A DNA stretch of 64,000 nt from Martelella mediterranea (GCF_004342225.1 NZ_SMAR01000001.1:62001-126000); one strand, 5' to 3'; counted from the stretch's first letter, positions 1 to 8,541 are shown. Made by a program: numbers and translations. The notes: generated by a model not told the origin, from the letters alone.

Positions 1-2
1 CC

Positions 3-1577
3 GAACGCATGAAGGCGGCCGGGCTGGATGGGATCGAAATCCAGGCCTATGGCCATCTGATGGACCAGTTCTGGTCGCCGCTCACCAATGAGCTGGACGC
101 CCCCTATGGCGGCTCGCTTGATAACCGTCTGCGTTTCACCTTCGACGTGCTGAACGAAATCCGCAAGCGTGTCGGCCCGGATTTCCTTGTCGGTGTGCGT
201 TATACCGGCGACGAACAACTTGAAGGTGGTTTCGACCGCGATGAAGGCATCGAGATTTCGCATCGGCTGAAGGATAGCGGTCTTGTCGATTTCCTGAATG
301 TCGTGCGTGGGCACATCGATACCGATGCCGGGCTTACCGATGTTATTCCGGTGCAGGGCATGGCCAGCGCGCCGCACCTTGATTTCGCCGGTGAAATTCG
401 TGCGGCCACGGATTTCCCGACTTTCCACGCGGCGAAAATTCAGGATGTCGCGACAGCACGCCATGCAATTGCCAGCGGCAAGCTCGACATGGTGGGCATG
501 ACGCGCGCTCACATGACGGACCCGCATATCGTTGCCAAGATCATCGCCGGTGAGGAAGAGCGCATTCGCCCCTGCGTTGGCGCGAATTACTGTCTCGACA
601 GGATTTATCAGGGCGGTCTGGCGTTTTGTATTCATAACGCCGCCACAGGCCGTGAGGAGACAATGCCGCAGACCATTCCCCCGGCTCAAAAGAAGCGCCG
701 CGTGGTCATCGTCGGCGCGGGACCGGCTGGCATGGAGGCTGCGCGTGTCGCCGCAGAACGCGGCCATGAGGTGATCGTCCACGAAGCGGCAAACGATCCC
801 GGCGGGCAGGTGCGCCTTGCTGCCCAGAGCGAGCGCCGCCGCGAGATGATCTCGATTATCGACTGGCGTTTTTCGGAATGTCAGCGGCTGGGCGTGACCT
901 TCAATTTCAACAGTTTCGCCGATGGCGAGAGCGTGATGGAAGACAGGCCGGATGTGGTGATCATTGCCACGGGCGGGCTGCCCCACACAGAAGTTCTGAG
1001 CGAAGGCGACCCGCTTGTGGTTTCCGCCTGGGATATTCTGACCGGGGATGTCAAGCCCGGCGAAAATGTTCTGATCTATGATGATGCGGGCGACTATCCC
1101 GGGCTGCAGGCGGCTGAGAAAATCGCGGAGGCCGGCGCCAGGGTTGAAATCATGACCCGCGACCGCGCCTTCGCTCCGGAGGTGATGGCAATGTCGCTTA
1201 CGCCGTTCATGCGCGCCTTGCAGAAAGGCGATGTCACCTTCACCGTGACATGGAAGCTGCGCAGTGTTCAGCGTGACGGGAACCAGCTTCTGGCCACCAT
1301 CGACAGCGATTATGGCGGGGTGACGCGCACGCGGCTGGTTGATCAGGTGATTGTCAACCACGGCACACGCCCGCTGGACGATGTCTACTTCGAGCTGAAA
1401 CCCGGATCGTCAAATCTCGGTGCGGTTGATTACGAAGCTCTGGTTGCCGGTACTCCGCAAAAGGTCAACACCAATCCGGAAGGCACCTATCAGCTCTTCA
1501 GGATCGGGGATGCCGTTTCGGCGCGCAACACCCATGCAGCGATCTATGACGCATTGCGGCTGGTGAAGGACCTGTAA
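3..1577 (+). CDS. NADH:flavin oxidoreductase / DgcA-like N-methyl amine demethylase, 5'-truncated
   Basis: The 5' end lies outside the window: the reading frame is open to the first base, and the visible protein begins in the middle of an Old-Yellow-Enzyme TIM barrel. Two parts are visible: the rest of the barrel (to about residue 195), then an iron-sulfur linker, then an FAD/NAD(P)-binding half with a VVIVGAGPAGMEAARVAAER dinucleotide motif. This is the trimethylamine dehydrogenase / 2,4-dienoyl-CoA reductase architecture. The linker reads CVGANYC...C, so one of the four usual cluster cysteines is alanine. To my knowledge this pattern matches the DgcA/stachydrine-demethylase branch (dimethylglycine, N-methylproline and similar substrates) better than true dienoyl-CoA reductase. 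Such enzymes pass electrons to ETF; etfBA lies about 6 kb downstream but in another operon. The family is clear; the substrate is inferred. Confidence 0.85.
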   Translation, partial: ERMKAAGLDGIEIQAYGHLMDQFWSPLTNELDAPYGGSLDNRLRFTFDVLNEIRKRVGPDFLVGVRYTGDEQLEGGFDRDEGIEISHRLKDSGLVDFLNVVRGHIDTDAGLTDVIPVQGMASAPHLDFAGEIRAATDFPTFHAAKIQDVATARHAIASGKLDMVGMTRAHMTDPHIVAKIIAGEEERIRPCVGANYCLDRIYQGGLAFCIHNAATGREETMPQTIPPAQKKRRVVIVGAGPAGMEAARVAAERGHEVIVHEAANDPGGQVRLAAQSERRREMISIIDWRFSECQRLGVTFNFNSFADGESVMEDRPDVVIIATGGLPHTEVLSEGDPLVVSAWDILTGDVKPGENVLIYDDAGDYPGLQAAEKIAEAGARVEIMTRDRAFAPEVMAMSLTPFMRALQKGDVTFTVTWKLRSVQRDGNQLLATIDSDYGGVTRTRLVDQVIVNHGTRPLDDVYFELKPGSSNLGAVDYEALVAGTPQKVNTNPEGTYQLFRIGDAVSARNTHAAIYDALRLVKDL

Positions 1578-1630
1578 GGGCTTAACTTAAACCTAAAACG
1601 GCACGCGCCTTAAGAAAGATGTAGGCCGTT

Positions 1631-2016
1631 TTGCTTGTCAGAAAATCAGAGGTTTTAATAGCGGAAGGCGGAAAAGCTCGCGGCGAATTCACCGCTGGCC
1701 ACATCGGCCAGAAGGTTGGTTTCGGTATCCGTCCCGAACATATCGCAACGCCGGAAAGCGCTGCCTGCGCCGCAATGAGGATGCCGTCATTGCTGAGGCG
1801 ACGGGGCCTGTCCGGCTGGTCGAACACATGGGCAATGAAGTTTACGTCCATTGCGACATCGAAGGCCTGCCCTTTACCCGCCCGCTTTCCAACCGACGAC
1901 GCACGGATCGGATGCTGGATGACAGCATGCGCGGTGAGCCCTTCCGGTTCAGCTTCATCATGGAAAAATCGCACGTCTTCGCCGATGGCGAGGCTGGTAT
2001 CAATCTGACACTTTAA
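1631..2016 (+). pseudogene. Remnant of an ABC transporter ATPase (C-terminal TOBE region)
   Basis: Two frames together spell the C-terminal end of a UgpC/MalK-type ATPase. From about 1685 one frame gives AGHIGQKVGFGIRPEHIATP. After a shift of frame between roughly 1750 and 1790, another frame gives GPVRLVEHMGNEVYVHCDIE and runs to a stop at 2014-2016. The Walker A, signature and Walker B regions are absent, so the piece is both truncated and frameshifted. An intact ATPase of the same family lies at 6467-7573. This is most likely the residue of a deleted importer that once followed the demethylase gene. No start codon or ribosome binding site supports expression of the fragment. Confidence 0.75.
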
Positions 2017-2174
2017 TCGCAATCATGTGCGCCGTATGGCCGGATGTGGAAACATATCCGGCCAATTTGCATGTCAGTCCGGTTCTGGTCCATTGTTCCT
2101 GCGAAACGTGCTGGTGCGAAAAGCCATGATCTGGCATGAGTATTTGTGAATGCGTGTGCCAAGGGGAGTTGGAA

Positions 2175-2417
2175 ATGGCCGATAATTCAGGCTGGCGGCA
2201 GATGTTCGATCTGAAGCATCCGTCTTTAAAGCCGCTCTGGGTCAGGGTTTTACTGGTTGCGGTCTGCCTTGGCTGGGCGGTCGTGGAGCTGACAATGGGC
2301 TCGCGCGCCTGGGCCGCTGTGTCCGGTGCCATCGGCCTCTTCATGCTCTACTCCTTCTTTTTTTCCGCTGATAAGGACTATTTTTCGCGGTCAGAGGACG
2401 AAGAGAAGAAGGATTAA
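2175..2417 (+). CDS. Small membrane protein, DUF3329-like
   Basis: This encodes 80 residues. The start at MADNSGW is chosen over an upstream in-frame ATG because a purine-rich AAGGGGAG lies about 10 bases before it. Two hydrophobic stretches are visible (around VLLVAVCLGWAVVEL and AVSGAIGLFMLYSFFF), followed by an acidic, lysine-rich tail, so it is probably a two-pass inner membrane protein with a cytoplasmic tail. The pattern KPLWVRVLLVAVCLGWAVVE resembles small DUF3329 proteins of Rhizobiales, from memory only. The function is unknown. It stands alone between two degraded loci. Confidence 0.7.
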   Translation: MADNSGWRQMFDLKHPSLKPLWVRVLLVAVCLGWAVVELTMGSRAWAAVSGAIGLFMLYSFFFSADKDYFSRSEDEEKKD

Positions 2418-2758
2418 GCCCTGCGATTTTCTTTCGCCGTCAGGATGGTACCCAGAAGTTCAAGGCGTGCTGTCTGTGTCAGGCATAACCTGTCACCCTG
2501 ATCAATCAATGGCAGAACATAGCCCACCAGAAACTGGAAACTTAATCCGCCATTCTGGCTCATGAAGCTTGGCAGGGCTGCGGTCAGTTTCGTGAAACGC
2601 GACTTTTTCGCAAGATCGAGTTGCGCACCTGCCGCCTCGACGAGCAGATTTTCCAGTCGTTGATTGCCGGACTGTGCAAAGCAAAGCTCGCCATTGCCCG
2701 ACTGTGCCTGCGGAAAGTCGGCACGTGCCGGTGTGCTGACGATAAACCCGAAGAGTAG
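2414..2758 (-). pseudogene. Small, probably exported protein lacking a usable start (frame-broken)
   Basis: On the minus strand an open frame of 114 codons ends at 2414. It reads like a genuine protein: a hydrophobic start (LLFGFIVSTPARA, like the end of a signal peptide), then DFPQAQSGNGELCFAQSGNQ, then LVGYVLPLIDQGDRLCLTQT. Codon use resembles the neighbours. However, the frame begins directly after a TGA at 2759-2761 and has no ATG, GTG or TTG near its start. A nearby ATG in another frame (about 2776) would supply MTEMTT if a base were inserted or lost, so either a frameshift mutation or a sequencing error is likely. The two cysteines after the putative cleavage site suggest a periplasmic protein. 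I do not recognise the family. Confidence 0.4.
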
Positions 2759-2966
2759 TCATCTCTGTCATTATAGCAATCAAGGCCGGTGTCAGAGCAG
2801 GCTGCCAGAAATGCAACCGGCAGCGGGCAAGGAAGATGTTTGGAATGAGACATGGGTTGTCCCTCGTACAGTCATTGAAGCCTAAAGTTTTTGGTCAATT
2901 GGATCCGCGCGCAGCCCTCACCACGCGCAACTGAGTTTTTGATAAATGATCAGCCGCATGCGAGCG

Positions 2967-2981
2967 CCCCCCCCCCCCCCC
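2967..2981. repeat. Homopolymer of 15 C
   Basis: An uninterrupted run of 15 cytosines lies in the non-coding stretch 2854-3319, upstream of the sugar importer. A run of G (TAGGGGG) follows a few bases later. It is unlike anything else in the window. Tracts like this are slippage-prone, and the exact length may be an assembly artefact. Confidence 0.95.
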
Positions 2982-3053
2982 AATAGGGGGTATGTCAAAG
3001 ATCGTTGACTGATTGTGGTGGTAATAATCGCAAAAGTTGTTTTTAACGATTGG

Positions 3054-3067
3054 ACAGGTTTACCTGT
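3054..3067. promoter_or_regulatory. Inverted repeat ACAGGT-TT-ACCTGT upstream of sugar importer
   Basis: Perfect 6-bp arms around a TT centre, about 250 bases upstream of the binding-protein gene. The size fits an operator for a dimeric regulator. No regulator gene is adjacent, so the cognate protein is unknown. Confidence 0.4.
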
Positions 3068-3277
3068 GTTGCTCAGTAGAGTGGTCTGTAGCGTTTTCGC
3101 TGTGAGGTATGTTCCGGTATCTGTTCAACCGTCTCCAAGCGATGCTCCACCTGCACGGCCTGCGATGAGGACGGGGTGACACATTTCTGTTCAGCGGCTC
3201 TTAAGAGGCTGTTTTCGATGATGGAATTATTTTCCTTATTCAAAATCAACAAATATGGTTGCACGCATCAGGCGCTT

Positions 3278-3301
3278 AACGTACCGTTTCCCGGTAACGT
3301 T
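3278..3301 (+). promoter_or_regulatory. Hairpin/operator-like repeat just before the binding-protein start
   Basis: AACGTACCG and CGGTAACGTT form an inverted repeat with one bulged T, about 20 bases before the start codon and next to the GGGAGG ribosome binding site. It could be a LacI-type operator or a leader hairpin affecting translation. Confidence 0.35.
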
Positions 3302-3319
3302 TCAGTTTGGGAGGACATT

Positions 3320-4558
3320 ATGAAACGCGTACTGATTTCGGCTGCACTTGCGGCCGGTGTGGCTATGCCGCTGGGAGGCGCGAATGCCACCGATCTCGAA
3401 GTCACGCACTGGTGGACATCCGGCGGCGAAGCTGCTGCTGTGAAGGTGCTGGCTGACAACTTTAATGCGATGGAAGGCTACAACTGGGTTGATAGCGCAA
3501 TCGCAGGTTCCGGCTCCACCGCAAACCCGATCATCATCAGCCGTATCATCGGTGGTAACCCGATGGGTGCGACCCAGATGAACACGGGTCGTGACGCCGA
3601 AGAGCTGATCCAGGCGGGTCTGATGCTGGATCTGACAGAGCTTGCAGAAAAGGAGAACTGGGCGGAAAAGATCCGCCCCGCAAAGCTTCTCGGGGCCTGC
3701 GAGTTTGAAGGCCGCATCTATTGCGTGCCAATCAATATCCATTCCTGGCAGTGGATGTGGCTCAACCGTCATGTGTTTGAAGACAATGGCATGGAAGTTC
3801 CGGCCAACTGGAATGAGCTGGTGGCGGCCGCGCCAAAGCTTCGTGAAGCTGGCGTTATCCCGCTTGCCACTGGCCAGCCCTGGCAGGTTGATGGCATTCG
3901 TAATGTGATGCAGAGCGCGATTGGCGGTGTGGATAACTACATGGCGGTCAACGGTGAGAAAGATCCTGATGCCGTCATGAGCGATGAAAACCGCGCGATC
4001 TGGGAGTCCTTTGCTGATGCTCGCAGCATGGTCGATGATGCCTATTCCGGTCGTGACTGGAACGTTGCCACCAATATGGTGATCCAGGGCGATGCGGCAG
4101 CGCAGGTGATGGGCGACTGGGCGCAGGGCGAGTTCGCCATGGCCGGTCAGAAAGCCGGTGTCGACTATGACTGCCTGCCCGGGCTTGGACTGAACCCCGT
4201 TCTGGATACGAGCGGTGATGCTTTCTACTTCCCGAAAAACAGCGATCCGGAAATCACGGAAGCGCAGCTCGCGCTGGCTTCCATGCTGGTTTCACCGGAA
4301 GTGCAGGTGGAGTTTAACCTGACCAAGGGCTCTTTGCCGGTTCGTGGTGATGTCGATCTTGAGGCTGCCAATGCCTGCATGAAGAAAGGTCTGGAGATCC
4401 TTAAAAATCCGGACAACGTGCTGGCATCGACGGAAATGCTGCTTGATTCCGATACGCAGGGACAGATTACAGATCTGGCGCTTGAGTTCTTCTCTTCCGA
4501 CATGCCGGTTGATGAGGCACTGGAACGCCAGCAGGAGATCATCGAACAGGCCAGATAA
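3320..4558 (+). CDS. Carbohydrate ABC transporter, substrate-binding protein (GtsA-like)
   Basis: This is the periplasmic binding protein of a CUT1-type sugar importer, 412 residues. The start MKRVLISAALAAG is preceded by GGGAGG at good spacing; the longer in-frame upstream extension lacks one. The signal peptide probably ends at GGANA. The body reads THWWTSGGEAAAVKVLADNF, then NIHSWQWMWLNRHVFEDNGM and MGDWAQGEFAMAGQKAGVDY, which matches the glucose/mannose-binding family (Pseudomonas GtsA, Thermus glucose-binding protein). It is followed by a strong intercistronic hairpin, two permeases and an ATPase. The substrate is most likely a monosaccharide such as glucose, but this is inference. Confidence 0.88.
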   Translation: MKRVLISAALAAGVAMPLGGANATDLEVTHWWTSGGEAAAVKVLADNFNAMEGYNWVDSAIAGSGSTANPIIISRIIGGNPMGATQMNTGRDAEELIQAGLMLDLTELAEKENWAEKIRPAKLLGACEFEGRIYCVPINIHSWQWMWLNRHVFEDNGMEVPANWNELVAAAPKLREAGVIPLATGQPWQVDGIRNVMQSAIGGVDNYMAVNGEKDPDAVMSDENRAIWESFADARSMVDDAYSGRDWNVATNMVIQGDAAAQVMGDWAQGEFAMAGQKAGVDYDCLPGLGLNPVLDTSGDAFYFPKNSDPEITEAQLALASMLVSPEVQVEFNLTKGSLPVRGDVDLEAANACMKKGLEILKNPDNVLASTEMLLDSDTQGQITDLALEFFSSDMPVDEALERQQEIIEQAR

Positions 4559-4580
4559 CAGGCTGCATGGAGAAGGTTGG

Positions 4581-4619
4581 AACCGGCGGCTTTTCGTTTC
4601 TTAAAGACCGCCGCCGGTT
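4581..4619 (+). promoter_or_regulatory. Intercistronic hairpin after the binding-protein gene
   Basis: AACCGGCGGC pairs perfectly with GCCGCCGGTT (10 bp) in the gap between the binding-protein and first permease genes. Such hairpins commonly protect the upstream message and reduce read-through, so that binding protein is made in excess over the membrane parts. Confidence 0.7.
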
Positions 4620-4662
4620 TCCCGTTGCATCCATTATCTGAAGACCAGCGAGGAACGCTGCA

Positions 4663-5556
4663 ATGACTGCTGCTGCTCGCCGTCCGTTTGGCCTGTTCAA
4701 AAACATGAACGCCAAGATCGCGGCCATTCCGATGATGCTGACCTCTGTGGTCATCTTCATCGGCTGTACCGCCTGGACGGTCATTTACTCTTTCACCGAT
4801 TCCCGGCTGTTGCCGAGTGAGAATTTTGTCGGTTTCGCGCAATATGAACGCTTGTTCGATACGACGCGCTGGAATGTCGCGATCATCAATCTGTTTATCT
4901 ATGGCGGGCTGAGCCTTGTATTCTCATTCGTGGTCGGCTTCTTTCTGGCTACGTTGCTTGACCAGAAAATCCGGTTTGAGAACACGTTTCGAACGATTTT
5001 TCTTTACCCGTTCGCCCTTTCCTTCATCGTCACCGGACTCGTCTGGCAATGGATTCTCGATCCGGCGCTCGGGGTGCCGAAATTTCTTGATGGTCTGGGC
5101 CTGCCGGGAGGTGAACTCGCACTGCTCGGCAACAAGAATACGGTGATCTATGCCCTGGTGATTGCCGGATTGTGGCAGGGCACCGGGCTTGTCATGGTGC
5201 TGATGCTGGCCGGCTTGCGCGGCATTGATAACGAAATCTGGAAGGCCGCCCGCGTCGACGGCATTCCCGCCTGGCGAACCTATCTCTTCATCGTCATTCC
5301 CATGATGCGCGGTGTGTTCGTAACGACGCTGGTGATTGTCGCATCCGGGATTGTCCGCGTTTACGACCTTGTTGTCGCGATGACGCAGGGCGGGCCTGGC
5401 TTTGCTTCCGAAGTGCCTGCCAAATACGTCTACGACCTGATGTTCCAGCGCGGCAATATCGGGCAGGGGCTTGCGGCTTCAACTGTCATGCTGGTCACGG
5501 TTTTCATCATCCTTGTGCCCTGGGCCTGGATGGAATTCCGGCAGAAGAAGCGGTGA
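4663..5556 (+). CDS. Sugar ABC transporter permease (GtsB/MalF type)
   Basis: This encodes 297 residues with about six hydrophobic segments, starting MTAAARRPFGLFKNMNAKIA. The cytoplasmic EAA-type loop is visible as EIWKAARVDGIPAWRTYLFI followed by VIPMMR, the site that docks on the ATPase. The length and loop position fit the MalF/UgpA-type permease of CUT1 importers. It lies 104 bases after the binding-protein gene, the gap being filled by a hairpin, and 3 bases before the next permease. It forms a heterodimeric channel with that protein. The family call is secure; the transported sugar is inferred from the binding protein. Confidence 0.88.
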   Translation: MTAAARRPFGLFKNMNAKIAAIPMMLTSVVIFIGCTAWTVIYSFTDSRLLPSENFVGFAQYERLFDTTRWNVAIINLFIYGGLSLVFSFVVGFFLATLLDQKIRFENTFRTIFLYPFALSFIVTGLVWQWILDPALGVPKFLDGLGLPGGELALLGNKNTVIYALVIAGLWQGTGLVMVLMLAGLRGIDNEIWKAARVDGIPAWRTYLFIVIPMMRGVFVTTLVIVASGIVRVYDLVVAMTQGGPGFASEVPAKYVYDLMFQRGNIGQGLAASTVMLVTVFIILVPWAWMEFRQKKR

Positions 5557-5565
5557 GGGATGACA

Positions 5566-6462
5566 ATGGCTGATACAGCAATCAATGAACCGCATGGTCC
5601 TCGTCCAAAGCGCCGTTTCGCACCGTCCCGGATCATACTTTACAGCGTACTTTTCGTCGCCGCTGTCTATTACCTGATCCCGCTTTACGTGATGGTCGTC
5701 ACTTCGCTGAAAGGCATGCCGGAAATTCGTATGGGGAATATCTTTGCCCCGCCGGTGGAAATTACCTTTGAACCGTGGGTAAAGGCGTGGAGCCAGGCCT
5801 GCACGGGGCTTTACTGCGAAGGCATTCGCGTTGGTTTCTGGAATTCGGTGAAGATCACCGTGCCGGGCATTATCGTCTCAATCGCTGTCGCCTCGGTCAA
5901 CGGCTATGCGCTGGCAAACTGGCGTTTCAAGGGCTCGGAATTCTTCTTTACCGTGCTCTTGTTCGGGGCCTTTATTCCCTATCAGGTCATGCTCTATCCG
6001 CTGGTAATCATCCTGCGCGAGCTGCACCTCTTCTCGACGCTTCCGGGCATTGTGCTGGTGCATACGATTTTCGGCATGCCGATCCTGACGCTCCTTTTCA
6101 GAAACTATTTTGCCTCGCTGCCAGAGGAGCTGTTCAAGGCGGCGCGTGTCGATGGGGCCGGGTTCTGGCAGATTTTCTTCCGCATCATGCTGCCAATGTC
6201 ACTGCCGATTTTCGTCGTGGGCATGATCATTCAGACCACAGGCATCTGGAATGACTTCCTGTTTGGCGTGATTTTTGCCGGTCAGCAAAACTATCCGATG
6301 ACGGTGCAGCTGAACAATATCGTTAACGCTGTTCAGGGCGTGAAAGAATATAATGTCAATATGGCGGCCACACTTCTGACCGGCATCGTCCCGCTCATCG
6401 TCTACTTCGTGTCTGGCCCGCTTTTCGTTCGCGGCATCGCCGCCGGCGCGGTGAAAGGGTAA
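5566..6462 (+). CDS. Sugar ABC transporter permease (GtsC/MalG type)
   Basis: This is the second channel subunit, 298 residues from the preferred start MADTAINEPHGPR. An ATG two codons earlier (5560) sits too close to the GAGGG ribosome binding site; the second gives better spacing. Six hydrophobic segments are visible, and the EAA loop reads LPEELFKAARVDGAGFWQIF. A periplasmic insert (WSQACTGLYCEGIRVGFWNS) contains two cysteines that might form a disulfide. MalG-type sequences such as YLIPLYVMVVTSLKGMPEI near the N-terminus support the assignment. It overlaps neither neighbour, but the spacing (under 10 bases) shows one transcript. Confidence 0.88.
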   Translation: MADTAINEPHGPRPKRRFAPSRIILYSVLFVAAVYYLIPLYVMVVTSLKGMPEIRMGNIFAPPVEITFEPWVKAWSQACTGLYCEGIRVGFWNSVKITVPGIIVSIAVASVNGYALANWRFKGSEFFFTVLLFGAFIPYQVMLYPLVIILRELHLFSTLPGIVLVHTIFGMPILTLLFRNYFASLPEELFKAARVDGAGFWQIFFRIMLPMSLPIFVVGMIIQTTGIWNDFLFGVIFAGQQNYPMTVQLNNIVNAVQGVKEYNVNMAATLLTGIVPLIVYFVSGPLFVRGIAAGAVKG

Positions 6463-6466
6463 ACTC

Positions 6467-7573
6467 ATGAACAATGAAATCACCAACCCGAGCGTATCGA
6501 TTAAGGACCTGTCTTTGTCCTTCGGTGCGATTGAAGTGCTGAAGAACCTCAACCTGGATATTGCCGATGGCGAGTTTCTGGTGCTTCTGGGGTCTTCCGG
6601 TTGCGGAAAATCCACATTGCTGAACTGTATTGCCGGGCTTCTGGAAGCAACCGAGGGGCAGATCTTCATCAAGGGCAGGAACGTGACCTGGATGGAGCCG
6701 AAAGACCGTGGAATCGGCATGGTTTTTCAGTCCTATGCGCTTTACCCGCAAATGAGCGTTGAGAAGAACCTTTCCTTCGGGTTGCAGGTTGCGAAAATGC
6801 CGAAGGCGGAAATCGCGAAACGCGTTGAGCGTGCCGCCGGTATCCTGCAAATTGAACCGCTTCTGCAGCGCAAGCCAGCTGCGCTTTCCGGCGGTCAGCG
6901 GCAGCGTGTTGCCATCGGCCGGGCGCTGGTGCGTGATGTGGATGTGTTCCTGTTTGATGAGCCGCTTTCCAATCTGGATGCCAAGCTGCGATCAGAACTG
7001 CGCGTTGAGCTCAAACGGCTACACCAGTCTTTGAAGAACACGATGATCTACGTGACTCATGACCAGATTGAGGCGCTGACGCTGGCGGACCGCATTGCAA
7101 TCATGCGTAATGGCATCATCCAGCAGCTGGCTGATCCGGTGACGATTTATAACCGGCCAGTCAACAAGTATGTGGCTGGGTTTATCGGTTCACCTTCAAT
7201 GAATTTCATTGATGGCGCACTCGTGGAAAAAAACGGTGCAGTCGTGTTTCAGTCCAATGGCGTGGATTTCAGCCTGACGAACTATGACGCCAATGGCACC
7301 CTGACGGCAGGCAGGAAGGTCACACTCGGGATCAGGCCAGAGCATGTCATGGTCGATGAGGAAGTGCCGGATGGTCATGAAGTGCATGAAGCAACCGTTG
7401 ATCTGGAGGAGCCGATGGGGGCTGATAACCTCATATGGCTGAAACATGCCGGCCATCTTTTCTCGGTTCGGGTGGGCGGCAATCGGCGCTGCGCGACGGG
7501 CCAGACCCTCAAGCTCGGCTTTGATATGGAGCTTGCATCGCTGTTTGATGCGGATACCGAAAAGCGGCTCTGA
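6467..7573 (+). CDS. Sugar ABC transporter ATP-binding protein (UgpC/MalK family)
   Basis: This is the 368-residue ATPase that energises the importer. All nucleotide-binding motifs are present: Walker A GSSGCGKST, a Q-loop at MVFQSYALYPQMS, signature LSGGQRQRV, Walker B VFLFDEPLSNLDA and the switch histidine in YVTHDQIEAL. The C-terminal third is the TOBE/regulatory domain (TLGIRPEHVMV). It begins 4 bases after the permease stop and closes the operon before a terminator. ATPases of this type are often shared between several CUT1 importers, so it may also serve others in the genome. Confidence 0.92.
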   Translation: MNNEITNPSVSIKDLSLSFGAIEVLKNLNLDIADGEFLVLLGSSGCGKSTLLNCIAGLLEATEGQIFIKGRNVTWMEPKDRGIGMVFQSYALYPQMSVEKNLSFGLQVAKMPKAEIAKRVERAAGILQIEPLLQRKPAALSGGQRQRVAIGRALVRDVDVFLFDEPLSNLDAKLRSELRVELKRLHQSLKNTMIYVTHDQIEALTLADRIAIMRNGIIQQLADPVTIYNRPVNKYVAGFIGSPSMNFIDGALVEKNGAVVFQSNGVDFSLTNYDANGTLTAGRKVTLGIRPEHVMVDEEVPDGHEVHEATVDLEEPMGADNLIWLKHAGHLFSVRVGGNRRCATGQTLKLGFDMELASLFDADTEKRL

Positions 7574-7606
7574 GACTTTTATATATTTACAAGGCGATAT
7601 TTTCAG

Positions 7607-7641
7607 ATGCCCCGCAACAGTCATTGCTGCGGGGCATTTTT
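7607..7641 (+). terminator. Rho-independent terminator of the sugar importer operon
   Basis: ATGCCCCGCA pairs with TGCGGGGCAT (10 bp) and is followed by a T run. It lies 34 bases after the ATPase stop codon. Confidence 0.9.
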
Positions 7642-7656
7642 GCGTATTTGTTGTAA

Positions 7657-7704
7657 TTACCTATACGTCATTTAATTGACGAATATGTTATGCTCCGGTA
7701 TAGG
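7657..7704 (+). promoter_or_regulatory. etfBA promoter with paired operator-like motifs
   Basis: A good promoter is visible: -35 TTGACG (7676-7681), a 17-base spacer and -10 TATAGG (7699-7704). Two copies of a 14-bp motif face each other around it: TGACGTATAGGTAA on the minus strand (7657-7670) and TGACGAATATGTTA on the plus strand (7677-7690). Related motifs lie at the fadD and fadL promoters, suggesting a common regulator, possibly the MerR-family protein encoded at 13073. Confidence 0.6.
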
Positions 7705-7776
7705 AACTTGCAGGAACGGTGGAAGCAGCACGGGAGGTTTGCTGTCTCCGCCGGTTGAGTGAGGAGGAGCTACGCC

Positions 7777-8541
7777 ATGAAGATACTCGTGCCTGTAAAA
7801 CGGGTGATCGATTATAACGTGAAGGTGCGGGTCAAGCCGGACGGTTCCGGCCCTGATCTTTCCAACGTCAAAATGTCGATGAACCCTTTCGATGAAATTG
7901 CGCTGGAAGAGGCGATCCGGCTGAAAGAAAAGGGAGACGCCAGCGAGATTGTTGCCGTTTCCATCGGCGTGAAACAGGCGCAGGAAACACTGCGCACAGC
8001 GCTTGCCATGGGGGCGGACCGTGCGATCCTGATTATTGCAGCAGAGACGGCCGAAACCGACATCGAACCGCTTGCCGTCGCCAAACTTCTCAAGGCGGTC
8101 ATTGACGAAGAAGAACCGGCGCTGGTGATTGCCGGAAAGCAGGCTATCGACAACGATATGAATGCCACTGGCCAGATGCTGGCGGCACTGCTTGGCTGGC
8201 CTCAGGCAACATTTGCGTCCAGACTCGAAATGGCTGACGGCAAGGCGACAATCACGCGTGAGGTCGATGGCGGTCTGCAGACAATCTCGGTTTCGCTGCC
8301 TGCCATCGTTACAACAGATCTTCGGCTGAACGAGCCGCGCTATGCCTCACTGCCAAATATCATGAAGGCAAAGAAAAAGCCTCTCGATCAGAAAACACCG
8401 GAAGATTTTGGCGTCGACATTGCGCCCCGTCTGTCTGTCGTCTCGACCCGGGAACCGGAAGGACGCAAGGGCGGCATCAAGGTGTCGTCAGTAGATGAGC
8501 TCATTGAGAAACTGAAAACAGAAGCGGGAGTACTGTCATGA
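7777..8541 (+). CDS. etfB: Electron transfer flavoprotein beta subunit
   Basis: This is the small subunit of ETF, 254 residues, which binds AMP and takes electrons from acyl-CoA and other dehydrogenases to pass to ETF:ubiquinone oxidoreductase. The start [19 protein letters not shown] is the classic EtfB N-terminus and follows GAGGAGGAG. Other family sequences include [38 protein letters not shown] and [20 protein letters not shown]. The length is normal. The stop overlaps the etfA start by 4 bases, so the two subunits are translated together. Its place beside a complete beta-oxidation gene set fits a role as the acyl-CoA dehydrogenase acceptor. Confidence 0.96.
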   Translation: MKILVPVKRVIDYNVKVRVKPDGSGPDLSNVKMSMNPFDEIALEEAIRLKEKGDASEIVAVSIGVKQAQETLRTALAMGADRAILIIAAETAETDIEPLAVAKLLKAVIDEEEPALVIAGKQAIDNDMNATGQMLAALLGWPQATFASRLEMADGKATITREVDGGLQTISVSLPAIVTTDLRLNEPRYASLPNIMKAKKKPLDQKTPEDFGVDIAPRLSVVSTREPEGRKGGIKVSSVDELIEKLKTEAGVLS

